A stretch of DNA of 64,000 nt from Blastobasis lacticolella. Lineage: Eukaryota; Arthropoda; Insecta; Lepidoptera; Blastobasidae. Of this stretch, positions 12,115 to 48,599 are shown piece by piece (position 1 is the first letter of the stretch; the number at the start of each line of letters is the position of its first letter). Made by a program: the position numbers and the translations under genes. The notes beneath the pieces are model-generated. The model saw only the letters and a program-made list of their open reading frames with translations, had not been told where the DNA came from and did not search any database. The stretch lies in the NCBI GenBank assembly GCA_905147135.1, contig LR990039.1, forward strand, positions 29,943,708 through 30,007,707. Direction: 5' to 3'.

Positions 12115-12960
12115 TTACTTGAAAATTGAAATATACAATGCCATATAAATACACGTGACGGCATTCATTACGAAATGATGTGAGTGAAGAAAAATAATTT
12201 TAAGGAATTGCTCAGATATCCTTGTTAAGAGCGAAATGCTTCTGAAGATTTGCCTTGAAAGCAACCAGTAAAACTGACTCCTTATGAAGACAGGAAGAGA
12301 GTCCCAGAGCCTGGTAGCGTACACAGTAAAAGATTTTGTATAGGCATGAGAGGAGTGTGATGGGAAATCTAATGCGAGGTTATCGGCAGACTGCAAACGA
12401 CCTCAGCGCGCACACAACTAGGCCCCCGTAGGTATGCTGGCGCTACAGGGTTAAAAATAATATTTTAAAGGAAAGACAGAATATGAGTTTCCCTACGTGT
12501 AGGCAGGCCACTTCAGCTGCTTGCTGCTCCGAGATGTGATCAAATTTACTGAGGATCAAATTATTTAAAAGTCCATGTGCTTTAGCCCATTCGGAAATCC
12601 GTGACAGATAACAATTAACACTGTCTATAGCATTCGAGATGCCGTCGAATGGAGTGCCCATGTAAATTTGGAGATCATCAGCGTATAGATGGAAGTTACA
12701 GCCGATTGAGGAGGTAATAAACGCTGAGAAAATAATTGGGAACAAAATACCACCTTGCGGGAACCCAGCACTCGTTGCGCACCAGTCGGAAACCACATCG
12801 TCAGCCACAATACGCTGTCGACGACAGCTCAAGTACGACCGGAACCAGGACATTACAGAGGGAGATAAATTCATAGACTTTAGCGTCGCTAGCAGGATAT
12901 CCAAATCCACAGTATTTCACTATTGAAATCCAGAAGGACGAGTACGGTGATCTTCTTGGC
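12115..12960 (-). mobile_element. LINE with reverse-transcriptase core, decayed
   Basis: The minus-strand frame 12910-12443 carries RT motifs: SWFRSYLSCRRQRIV, GFPQGGILFPIIFSAFI and the catalytic YADD in HLYADDLQIY, then a helical stretch. 12396-12115 adds the tail (SFTVYATRLWDSLPVFIRS). Internal sequence is missing between them and the C-terminus is frameshifted, so it is inactive. This is the best-preserved RT palm in the window. Confidence 0.8.
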
Positions 12961-12997
12961 CTTAATAGGCTATTACCTACGTAGTACCGTCGAACAT

Positions 12998-13447
12998 GTA
13001 GGTAATCTAATCTAATCATCTAATACCGTCCAACTCTGGCTTTCACTAGAGGAAGGCAGGCAGGCCAAGGAGGCCTTACCGAAAATTAACCCCTCCATTT
13101 CTGAAAGGCTATTAAAAGTAACTAAAAAGCAACTCCGTCTGGTAACCGGAGCTTTAACAGGACACGGTCCATAGGTCTCACCGATAGCCCGCTGTGCGCA
13201 GCCTGCCTGCGGGAGGAAGAGACAGCACCTCACATCCTGCAGATATGCGAGGGGGTGGCATCCCACAAGCTTGAGCATCTCGGACAACCACAAACCCTAC
13301 CGCAGACGTTTGTAAAACTAAAAGGGTTGCTACGTTTCCAGGAGGAGTTGGTATGGCAGGAACAATAGGGTATCTTGAAGTGCACCATATCCACGCAGAA
13401 TAGGCGCGAGTTCGTCTGAACGCGGAAACGGCCCGGATACATCTATC
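12998..13447 (+). mobile_element. LINE 3' fragment, with 13-bp target duplication
   Basis: Codes LWLSLEEGRQAKEALPKINP and KQLRLVTGALTGHGP, then (after one frameshift) LTDSPLCAACLREEETAPHI with a CCHC-like set of residues, ending WQEQ-stop at 13366-13368. This is the C-terminal part of a LINE ORF2 with RNase H. The 13-bp TACCGTCGAACAT occurs directly before (12985-12997) and after (13448-13460), consistent with target-site duplication. Confidence 0.65.
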
Positions 13448-13622
13448 TACCGTCGAACATAAAACTACACAGAGGCTCAACGCGTCGTTTTGCATGCAGC
13501 CCCTGTGTAGCATGGGCCATACCGACAAGTACTATGCGTGTCATACTAACCTACTATTACCGAAGCCAATGAACGTTTTCAGCTTACCCGATTTCTAGTG
13601 TCCGACCGAAAGTCAATTTCTG

Positions 13623-13872
13623 TAGCCGTATTCACAATGGCTCGGAATTCGGATTCGGATACGGAGTCGACAAAGGACCCCGCAAAAAATCTTAGGAAAA
13701 TGTGGTTTCAGTTAATTTTGATGAAATTTCATATGTTATAGAGAGTAGAGTCTCCGTGAAATCTATCGGGATTCTGAATAACAGTTTTTGAATCGATCGA
13801 CACGGATTCGCCGCTCACGAATTTCGTGTCGAATCGTTCGGAAACGGTTTCGAATCATTGTGAATACGCCTA
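13623..13872. mobile_element. 250-bp MITE with 17-bp inverted ends, 3-bp duplication
   Basis: Ends TAGCCGTATTCACAATG and CATTGTGAATACGCCTA are inverted repeats with one mismatch. CTG is present on both sides (13620-13622 and 13873-13875). The empty site TTCTGGCCG is seen at about 29409, confirming the duplication. PIF/Harbinger-like by duplication length; superfamily uncertain. Confidence 0.75.
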
Positions 13873-13926
13873 CTGGCCGAAACCGATGGCTCTACGAAAT
13901 TTTGTTCAAGATTGGCTATAAGCTAC

Positions 13927-14125
13927 TTCTTCTAATATTATAAATGCGAAAGTCTGTATGTATGTTTGATTGTAACTCAATCACGCAGAAACAGCTCAAC
14001 GGATTTGGATGAATTTTGGCACACAGATCTCAAAGGTTTACCTCCAATATCCAGGATTAACACATAAGCTACAATTTATCCCGCATTTCAATGTCCACGC
14101 GGACGAAGTCACGGACGAAAGCTAG
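13927..14125 (+). mobile_element. Lep1-type Helitron
   Basis: Begins near TTCTTCTAATATTATAAATG and contains CTCAACGGATTTGGATGAAT. It ends ACGCGGACGAAGTCACGGAC, then GAAAGCTAG, the 3' CTAG end typical of Lep1 elements. Non-autonomous, with no inverted ends. Confidence 0.7.
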
Positions 14126-14344
14126 ATAATAATATCATGTTTTAAAACTTTAATATTTAACTTTTGGTGGCTTATATTGACTGTATAATATAGAAAGTTA
14201 ATTTAAATCATCTCTAGAAATTGTACTAGGGATGATAAAAAATAACCTTGCAATACCTTAATTTATTTGTGTCTTCGGCGAACTGCAGGTGGTTTTTTGG
14301 CCGAAGGAAGCCGAAGCTTCGGTCGGAAACTGCCGATTACAAGG

Positions 14345-15530
14345 TTGACCGATTAAGTCAAGTGTAAGGTCTCGGAAACTGCATCAACCCAAAGCGGAGA
14401 CGAGATGTTATTAATTAGGAACACGTATCTTCCTAGCTAAGTGGATTCGGTTCAGCAGAGAGGGGCGGAGGCGTCTTCGCACCGCTAGCCTATACCTAGA
14501 ATTCATTTGATCACTAGTTACAAATCTTGGCAAACTTCTTGGCACAATTCGGGAGGCAACTAGACAGTTGATAAGTACCTACTAATCCTTACGTAGTATA
14601 AAATTATAGTAGTTTATGCAACTGGCAGTTGGAGATCGCAGTGTTATAAATATAACAATGGAAAACGCTGCTGCCCATTTTCCAGCCTACGGAGACTAGA
14701 TCTTTTGTCTCGATTAAAAAGTTATTTTATGTTAATTGTTACTGCTGTAATGCAAATGGTATGGGAAATGCTGTATCTGCTGACTGGCGTGAAAAAAGTG
14801 TATCCTTAAACGACTGTTTTCGAATATGTAATTGGAATGCTAGGAGTGTAGATAAAGTCACTTTTCGGCACGGCAAACCATTCCCCCACTATGCCCAAAT
14901 TGTGCCAAGAAGATTTGTAATGTGTTGCCTTTTGATCTGTCTCCATCTGTGTGGATACGCTTGATGGAAAGTAGTAGAAGTGGCTTCCATAACTTGGTCG
15001 GTCAGACCATCTGAATGGTGAACGGTTGCTAATGAAATGAAAAACCATTTACTTTTTTTAACTTTTATTTTTACTTAAATAATCATGTGTCTCATTACAC
15101 TAACAAAGAAATAAGGCAGAGACCGCGTCGTGGGATTAGACCTAGTGTTGTAGGAACTTGCCTCAATAAATAATAAATAAATATGAATAACAACACTTTA
15201 CTAAACAAACTTTAACATTATGACTAGAATTAATTTATCCGTAGATTTGAGACTCGTATAAAACAGTGTTAATCAGGAAATTGGTAGTTGTCTTGCGTAT
15301 TACCTTTCTAACTTTTACTAATAAACGCACGAAGAAAATCACATAAAAATTATATCATCCGACTCTTCATTCATCTTAAAAACAGGAACAAGCGAGTATT
15401 TAAGCAAAATATAATGTTTAAAAATAAAAGTAAGTACAGAAATGCAATTTAACTGAAAAAAAGAAAACTAAAAAACGATTTAGTTTCAACGCCCAATTGT
15501 TGAGAAATGCAAAATGTGCCCAAAATAATC
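14345..15530. other. Downstream of sarcalumenin, mostly AT-rich
   Basis: Holds a short repeat (14645-14715, AAACGCTGCTGCCCATTTT) matched at 45706-45765. Otherwise nothing recognised. Confidence 0.45.
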
Positions 15531-15534
15531 GTGA

Positions 15535-15540
15535 TTTATT
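15535..15540 (-). terminator. Poly(A) signal of sarcalumenin
   Basis: AATAAA on the minus strand, 89 bp beyond the TGA stop. It is the first such hexamer after the stop codon, so a short 3' UTR is likely. Confidence 0.5.
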
Positions 15541-15628
15541 ATTGACCAATCCAATCGAATTCGCTAAATGAAAAGCATAGATAAGATAGGTGTGTCGTGA
15601 GCGCGGGGCGCGGTCGTTCGGTGGAGCA

Positions 15629-40328
<24,700 letters not shown>

Positions 40329-40900
40329 TTTGTTTAAGTTCGCCCGTTACGGCGGGCTATCAGTCATTTGCACTCACACTCGCGCACCCGATCGGCCGAT
40401 CTGCGGACGTGTCACACTGCAGGAGCGGCGCGCGCGCACCGCGGGCTGCATCCCGAGGAATGCGGCCCGCGCTGCGCCCGGCGCCGTCCGTCGTTGAAGC
40501 GCGGTATCGGCGACGGTCACTGCCACTCGGAATGCGCTACAGCGCTACCATCAATAACTCGCCGCAACTTTACATCAATGACCGCGCATTAACCGCGATT
40601 TAACGACAATAATCTGACTGTGACACTGACAGCGTGAACCTAGGCCGCGACACTGCAGTGTCTACCTATCTACCGAGATAGATAGCACTGCATCCAGACT
40701 CGCCAGACGTACTCTATTTCCGGAGACAGCACAGCATCGCTGGTCGGAGGGGTACTGGCGCGAGCGCGGAGCTCCCCGCGGCGGAGCTATACTCAGCCGC
40801 CGGGCGCGGGGCGCATGCGCGGCAGGCCCGGTGGGCGGGCGCCCGCGCCGCACCGCCGCGCCACTGCGCCGCCTGCCGACACGCGCCGCCGCAATTCATA

Positions 40901-43120
40901 TTCCATCTACACGTTCACTGCCACCATACAATGCATCAAATACGACATGAAACGATAAAACGATTCCCTTCAACAAGAATCACAATGCAACATAACCCCA
41001 GACAGAGGCTACCTGTTACTCTTCATTAATCTCAGATTTAGCTCAAAGCACACCGTCCGCTTATTACATAATTGTCATAATTGTCATAGTGATCCACTTT
41101 ATTAATCAACAGATGTATCTTGCCAAATGTGATAGAACTGGTCGGCGCCAACTGTCGTAATACCTAGGTATCTACATAGGTCTTGGCGCAAGTGGAAAGT
41201 GTCCCACCAAACGCGCGCTGACCCTGCGCACACGCAGCGCTGCATCGCACCGACGCGCTCGCGCTCACGGCCGCACTCTGCACAAATAGTTTACATCCAC
41301 GCTATTTGCGGCCGAGCCCTGTATCATCTGGGTAGGCGGCTCATACCTTTGCCAAGGGTCTTAATAATACAGGCACGTGTACGCACGAGTTATATGAACT
41401 CATCAATTAATTGCACTACTCAAATCAGTTTCTAAAAGCACAGAGATAATACAGGGTTTGTCACTCGAAGTGTTACCAATTATAAATGCTCTAAACTGTA
41501 AATTTTAATTTTTTTGATTTGGAAACTTCAGTATACCAATATTAGAATATCGAAACAACATTTTAAGCTAAGAAAGTGTATTATTAGTGTTCGATTTAGC
41601 CATCTTTAGAATGGATAACAACATCGAGTCTGTCCCTAACAATTCGCTCGATGCACGAATCTGATGGTATTTTGCCCATTCTCATCAAAGAGCGATCTTT
41701 AGACCATCGGCCGTCTTGTATTATTTAACTGATAGGCCTCACGAATGGACCACATGGAAACATCCATCGGGATTATGTCCGGGGAATATTGTGGCCCAAT
41801 GGTCAACTGGAAATTGGAAACTTTTTACTGTTAAAAACGGCGGGTTGCAAAAGCTTTATGGGATGATGTGGAGTCTTGTAGAAATCTCTAACGGTTTCTA
41901 CTGATTTATTTACGTGTCATCGTTGTATAAGATTTTAAACAATGGTTTACATCGATCGTAAAGCAAGCATCATTTAAAATCTTTTCACAGTTGATTTATC
42001 TTTACGCCCTGTTTAATGAAAACAAGTGGTGAGCGCCCTGTACCAGATATCGCGGCTCAAAGCATCAGTGATGCTGATGCTTGCGTTCACAGAGCTGTTC
42101 GCTAAATTATCTTTCGATTTGCACTTTAAACACACGATCGTTGTTGTTTACATATTGCGGAAATATGAATATTTTTGTCATCGGCTAAACCACAATTTCA
42201 AGCCAGTCACGTTCCTGCAGCGTGTGAAGTCTTCTCGGGCTGACTCGATGCTGATGGTCACGCTAAGGGAGGCTACATGAGACAATAACATACCTACATT
42301 TGTATTAATAAATTTGAGATGTTTATTTTTCAATATTTTATATTCTTTATTGTATACATAGGTACTTAATTAGATACATCGAACAAAAATGAGTACAATG
42401 GCGAACTTATCTCTATGAGAAATTTCTACCAGTTAACCACAAATTATGTGAAGCAAATGGTATAGCGGGACAGGCAAAGCATACAAAGCTAGAATATACT
42501 TATACAGGTAGGGAGACAACTAAAAACCAATTATTTACTACAAAATACCCCCCCTAAAACACAATACATAATACAATAATAATACTAATAATATATACGC
42601 TACTAAATGATTTAATAATACATAAATAAATATAATATACCTATAATAATACTATTACAAAGTGATTTATTTTGAATTTATGAAAATGAAAAGGAAAATT
42701 AAAAAGTATTTATTGAATTAGGATGACGTTAATTAATCTCATTTCAAACGCCAATAATCTAATGGAAAGCAAAGGGAAAGTTATTGATTTGGGATGATCG
42801 AAATTGGCAATGTTACAGCGTTTTTTGATTGGTAACATTTCGAGAGGAGGACTCCGGATATTCCTGACTTTACATCGACATCAGGGAAATGCCAAATGGC
42901 TTCGCTAGCGAAGCTAAATGTGGCGAAGACCGAACACATGGCCTGCAACAGTACAAACAAATCCACTGCCCATCCGTATAGATGGAGAAGGGTCGAGCGC
43001 AGATATACATCTTTGGATACAATATCCGCGGCTTGGGCCAAGCTTTAAATCTGAAGTGACAGGTCAATAACACCATCATTAAACTATACGGTAGCGAGGC
43101 TTGGCCTCTGCTATGAAGAA
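40901..43120. other. Upstream of sarcalumenin, no gene recognised
   Basis: Includes the GC-rich patch 41200-41330 and the frame 41716-41904 (62 codons, no recognised domain). The remainder is AT-rich. Confidence 0.4.
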
Positions 43121-43126
43121 CGGAAA

Positions 43127-43965
43127 TTGAAATTTGTGGATTGGGGCGAAGCCAATCTGGTGGCGTTCAACGCAACCAAAACTCAGGCGTGTTTGTTTTC
43201 CGCCAAAAGGAGCCCATTCCATCTAACTCCATCTTTTCGGGATGTTCCTGTGGATATTACCGACAACCTACAGCTTCTTGATGTTAACTATCTTCAAATC
43301 TCAACTTCGGTCAGTACATCGAATCCAAAGCAAAGACTGCAGCAAAAAGACTTGGTATCCTCTCGAAGGTTCAATTCAATTCAATTCATTTATTGGGTTA
43401 GGCGGTTCTTCACTTTAAAGCAGTTGCTTCAGTTATATCAAGCACAAGTGCAGTCCTGCATGGAGTACTGCTGCCACCTCTGGGATGGATCAGCCAAATA
43501 TCAACTGGCGGCTTTGGATTCGGTGGAAAAACGTGCAAAGAAGATAATTTGTGACCCGCGGTTAATAAAGGCTAGGCTGCAGAGCCTCGAACATCGGCAT
43601 AGGGTTGCGCGTCTGTCGGTCTTCTACAGATTACATTTCGGAGAGTGTGCGAAGCAGCTGCACGACCTCATTCCGTCGGCCCCTCTGGCCTGGATGGCCC
43701 CGCCATCGGGAAACACGATCCGGGCGAGCGCTTCATCCTTATGTTGTGGATTTTCCAGCTATCCGCACGAACCGCCTTGACTCGACCTTTATAATGCGTA
43801 CGGCTAAGGAATGGAACGCGTTGCCTGCGAGTGTGTTCCCTGATCAATATAAGCTGGATGCCTTTAAGGCTAGAGTGAATAGGCTGTTCCAAGACGGGCA
43901 TGCTTCATCTCGTCACTTACCAACAGGTGAGATGGCGGTCAAATGCTTGCCTTGCCTGATATAAA
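43127..43965 (+). mobile_element. LINE ORF2 C-terminal part, frameshifted
   Basis: Codes VAFNATKTQACLFSAKRSPF, then LLQLYQAQVQSCMEYCCHLW, LAALDSVEKRAKKII and LEHRHRVARLSVFYRLHFGE. A frameshift near 43700 leads to MRTAKEWNALPASVFPDQYK, then FKARVNRLFQDGHASSRH, before poly(A). This is the thumb and tail of a Jockey/CR1-type reverse transcriptase, the longest copy of this family here. Confidence 0.8.
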
Positions 43966-43984
43966 AAAAAATCTTTCCACTTTC

Positions 43985-44250
43985 ACAAATAGTAACATCG
44001 TAGATAAGCTGCAAGAGTGAGTCATCGATTCGATGGTATGGCCACGTCTCGCGCATAAAGATGACAATTAAATTACAATGCCGTCTGGCCATGCCATGTG
44101 AAAAAAAAGGCTGACCCAAGAAGCGACGGTATCACGTCGTTAAAGATGACAACAACTAACCACCAACAATGCCGAAGACCGAACGAAGTGGACAAGCAGA
44201 AGTAGGAAGGCGTACCTCGGACACATCCGGGGTTGTGGTGAGCATTGAGC
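43985..44250 (+). mobile_element. RTE-like LINE tail, decayed
   Basis: Shows NIVDKLQE, WYGHV-like, KKRLTQEATV and AEDRTKWTSRS with stops. Inserted directly after the previous LINE. Confidence 0.5.
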
Positions 44251-44259
44251 ATTATAATG

Positions 44260-45560
44260 ATGAGGTTCGAAATTGAAAATCAGTTTTAGACTGATAGATC
44301 AAAGTGAAGTGTAGCTCAAAGTATAAAATTGATTTTTGTATCACACAATTTAGAACGCCGATTGTGTAAATCCTAAAATACCTACTTGTTTTGAAAGATT
44401 TTTATTTGATATTATAAAATAATTCTTTACTAATAAAGTATAATAATAAACAAAATAATTTAAGTGACTAATCAGCGTCAGCGTCATAGTGGTCAGCCAG
44501 TTCGTCCTAGTTCATACTGTCATATGGATTATCATATAATGATATATGAGTTTGAGTTTAAGCTTGCAGACTAAAAACAAAAGTTAGCGTCGCACGCCGA
44601 TGAGGATGGGTGACCGTTTCCTACTTTAAGGCTATTTGAACTTCAGCACCGTAACAACCTCGCCTCGATCGTGTGCCTCCTAATCTAAATGGATACAACG
44701 CCAACGGGCGAAGCGAGGTTGACCAAGGTCTTCCGGTGAAGATCTTGAGACTGGTTGCACATCTCGGGAGGCGATCGGCACACCGTGCCGATATACTTAT
44801 ATATGTATACAGAGCGTCCCTGATATCAACGTTAAGCCTGAAACGGGGGATAACCCAAGTCGATGACAGTTATCAGAAAAATATAAAAAAACCTTGGTTT
44901 TGATTTTCAAAGTATCACAAACTAAATCGAAAAACAGACATCCTGTGATGGTCTTTGAAGTCCTGTCACAACAAATATTAACATTTCACCGATTTTTTTT
45001 GTTAAATAACCATAAATAACCCATCTGTAAACAATAGTATCCAATTAAAACATAACTGCGTCAGTTTTAAATAAAACGTCAGATTTTAGCCCAACATTTA
45101 ATTCAAAATAATTCACCCATCTTTAACCGACTGTTCGGAACAAAATTTTGGGAGGTACTAACATTATTTTGGCAAGTGACGTTAAAAGTTTGCGCGTTTA
45201 GTCTGGTTTCCAAAATTGTATGCCATTTACTATATTCACTTACGTCTTCATGGATTTTTTAAAATTTATTTAACGAAACCTTTTCATGCATTACTTCCGC
45301 AGTGTAAAAGTCCTTCCTCTGGACAAAAATACAACATCAAATTGTCACTACTTATTATTAATAACTTTGAATTACAGTTAAAATACTATACTTGTACAAT
45401 TTAAATAAACATATCGCCTTGTAAGCGTGCTAAGTTGAAACTATTGTTATTTTAAATAAAATAAATAAAATGTTTACCCGACTACTAAGTACACTTTTTA
45501 CTTTTATTTTTTAGATAAAGTCGTGACGACTTGGTGCGTTACCCGCTTCAGGCTTGACGT
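44260..45560. other. AT-rich, nothing recognised
   Basis: No frame with recognisable content and no paired ends. Confidence 0.4.
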
Positions 45561-45579
45561 TGATTTCCGGGACGTCCTG

Positions 45580-45770
45580 TCATCATCATCGTCATCACAG
45601 CCCATAACAGCCCACTGCAGGACTTAGGGCCGCTCCCATGAAAGGGGAGGATATTGCCATAAGTTTCACGCTTGGCAGGCGGGTCGTAGATGGGAATTCG
45701 ATATAACAATGAAAAACGCTGCTGCCCATTTTTCAGCCTACGGAGACTCTAGATCTTCTGCAGCGAAAAC
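45580..45770 (+). repeat. LINE 3' UTR-type repeat and short repeat
   Basis: CACAGCCCATAACAGCCCAC, then TGCAGGACTTAGGGC, recurs at 50175-50210. The AAACGCTGCTGCCC block at 45706 recurs at 14660. Confidence 0.55.
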
Positions 45771-46430
45771 ATTTGTCGCCTTGTACGACACAGCAGATAC
45801 ACAGGCAATCACATTAAAAGTTATAGGCCTATCGGATCAGTGTCGGTAGTAAAGAGACTACCGATAGCTACCGCTCACTGTTAGATATTCTAACTCACAC
45901 ACACGTTTGAGTTTATTTCGGTCGTGTAATGTTTCCGTAGTGTGCTTGCTTACACTGTATCATACGTAACGTTGAATTAAAGTGCTCGCTGCAGAGAGAC
46001 TCGGTAGGAGATTCCTTAGCGTGTTTTAATCATTAGGTACTCGTACTATCAATTTCAGCTGTCAAGCAACAATACTTGCATTGTTGTGTTCCGGTTTGAC
46101 GGATAAGGTAGCCAGTGAAATTACAGGCACGAGGCGTTTCATCTTAGCCTTCACAGTGACAGCGCATCTGCGGTTCTGTATTTTTGTTACCTGCAACCTA
46201 AATGTAGATATTATGGGCAAGTTACCACTTACTATCAGGTGGGCTGTCTGCTCGTTTATCATGAGTAGCATAAAAAAATACCGTAATGTGGATACGGGCA
46301 TTAATCTATACTATACGACTAAAATAATAAAACAGGCGTTCCCAACGGCTTCCACCCACGCTCAGTTCGGATCCCTGTAAAAATTCAACGCTCTTGCGGG
46401 ACTCAATTATTTTCCCGCGATAAAAAGTAG

Positions 46431-47244
46431 TAGAGATGAAACGGATAGTGGTTTGGCCGGATACCGGAAACCGGCCAGCTTCTTAGCCGAATAGCCGGAT
46501 ATTCGGCTGAACTTAGTCTCTGAACAAGTTTGTGCAAGCTGTACCTAATCGTGGGGTGGGACTTTACGTGCACTTTACGACTGCACGTGTTTACGTGATT
46601 TCAAGTCTTCCTTCAATGAGAATAATTTGAACAATTCTTTCGACCTCGAAAGTATTCGTAGTTTCGAAATACGAGCTTACACATGCCCCCAGCATATCGG
46701 AGGACAAACGACATCGTATATTACCTCTAAATATAGAGTAATTTGTATTTTTATCCAGCATAAACCTTGATTGACTTTGAAAAAATGTTATACTAAACAA
46801 CACACGACAGAAATGCGCATTTTTTACGCTGGTGAGCAAGTGTCACCCCGTTGGGAAAAGTACATATCTAATGTCCACACTCGTGGAAGTTGCAAAGTCT
46901 CACAAATCCCAGAGAAAATTATAGAACGCCGAATGCGATTGTATGGGCATGTGCTCTGTCACCCCAAAGACCACTATGGTGCAAGTAGCCCTACATTTGT
47001 CGATGACGACGCGCTGTCGCGGTAGGCCCCACACGCCACCTGGCTGACGGCGATCCAACAGGACCTGATGGATAATATCATTGACGCGGCTACTGCTCAG
47101 AGAAATGAAGGAAGCCGATGGGATTTTCATACATTTTTTACTATCCGGCATCCGGCCGGATATTAACGCGCTATCGGGTATCCGGCCGGATAGTAAATTA
47201 AGGCCGGATACCGTATCCGGTATCCGGCCGGTATTTCATCTCTA
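46431..47244. mobile_element. hAT-like non-autonomous element, 8-bp duplication
   Basis: Starts TAGAGATGAAAC and ends TTTCATCTCTA. AAAAGTAG lies on both sides (46423-46430 and 47245-47252), the 8-bp duplication of hAT elements. Both ends carry multiple CCGGATACCGG-type sub-terminal repeats. The interior holds a LINE fragment. Confidence 0.85.
46800..47135 (+). mobile_element. LINE C-terminal fragment inside the hAT element
   Basis: Reads SQIPEKIIERRMRLYGHVLC, then TWLTAIQQDLMDNIIDAATA, a usual RTE-type C-terminus, with a stop between. Its ends fall within the hAT element. Confidence 0.65.
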
Positions 47245-47344
47245 AAAAGTAGCCTGTCACTCGGGTGTGGCTTCCGATTAGTGACATTTTCAAAATTGGT
47301 CCAGTAGTTTTTCAGTTCATTCACTACAAACGAAAACACAAATT

Positions 47345-47420
47345 TTTACTCTTTATAATATTGCTAGCTTTTGTCCGCGACTTCGTCCGCGTGTTAGCAG
47401 TTTACCTTTCACCATTTTTA
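47345..47420 (-). mobile_element. Lep1-type Helitron 3' end
   Basis: The reverse complement gives ACGCGGACGAAGTCGCGGAC, then AAAAGCTAG, the Lep1 3' end. The 5' limit to the right is unclear. Confidence 0.55.
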
Positions 47421-48384
47421 AATGACCTCCCTAATGTATGAAAGTCGGTCGAGGGATCGGTACGGAGAGGTCAAGCTGAAACTCGTTGTAACCAACCGAA
47501 ACATGGCATAGATTTTAAGTTGGACTCCAAACTATCAAACTGTAAAAAACCCCATTAAACATCGGTAAGCGGTTTTTGCTTCATGCGCGAACACTGACGG
47601 ACAATACCAAAAAACACAAACGTCCCAGAATCCTATCCAGACAATTTTTTCTGAAATATCTTCAATGTACAGACACAGCCTTTTTACATTTTATTAAATA
47701 AATAAATTGCGAACCGCCCCGGCCACGCATGGGTGTAATTTAGAAAAAGATGAAAAATACATATACAAATCCTAAAATTACCAAAATAAATACCGTCACC
47801 GTACCGTGAAAATTCGTTGTGGCTCCTAAACCATTATTAGAATAGAGCAGAATATAATAGAATATCGTTTATTTTATACTTAATGCACACACAGACAACT
47901 TAAACTTTAAAAGTACACAAAATAAAAACATTCGCATTGATTAATTAATTTACTATGTAGGTACCTATAATGAAGTAGTACAGCATAATGAAGCCGCATG
48001 TGTGTGCTGCAGCAGAAAAAGGTTATGGCTCAGCACAGTGTTGCCTGGGATAGCAACACACTGGTATTCTGCCATAACACGAGTAGGTACACGATAAACT
48101 AAAATTTATGAAATAGTGATTTGATTTTATAGTGATTTTGTATTGATGAGATGTTCCTGAAAAGGCGTAACTGCAAAAAAAAAAACAAAAAAAGTAATTA
48201 ATATTAATTATTGTTTTAAATAAAATAAATAGTTTTAATATTCCAAATAAGAAAATTATACTTGATATCCTTTACGAGAAAAAGGTGAGAGGTTATGTAT
48301 GTAGGTAATGTATATTATGTACTAAGCATGGACTTCTCCAACAGGGATGACAAATGAAAATACAAGAAAACCAAGCATGTTCCA

Positions 48385-48594
48385 CTACCGCAAGTAGTGC
48401 TCAGGAATACCCTCCTTCTGTATTCCCAAAAGATGACGTTTGTAGTGTATTTTAAAGGTATACTTTGTACCTAATATTCTCATAGGAGGTGGGATGTTGT
48501 TCCAACACTTTGTTGCTTGGTAGCGGAAACTGCCCCAAAAATATACATATAAGTATATAGATAGCGGACAAAATCTATTTCTATCTATTTCCAA
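48385..48594 (-). mobile_element. LINE C-terminal fragment
   Basis: Minus strand: WGSFRYQATKCWNNIPPPMR, then HYKRHLLGIQKEGIPEHYLR, the tail of a LINE ORF2 (compare FRYSATRCWN at 7380). Confidence 0.55.
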
Positions 48595-48599
48595 AAGCG

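Larger units (their letters stand above)
13600..14335. mobile_element. Composite MITE with two nested insertions
   Basis: The outer MITE starts AGTGTCCGACCGAA (about 13597) and ends near GCTTCGGTCGGAAACT (about 14320-14335). Inside lie a 250-bp MITE (13623-13872) and a Lep1 Helitron (about 13927-14125). The uninterrupted counterpart of the left side is at 29385. Confidence 0.65.

Noticed and set aside
41716..41904. 62-codon frame with many Trp residues
   Set aside because: It looked transposase-like at first, but no catalytic or family motif could be identified on either strand.
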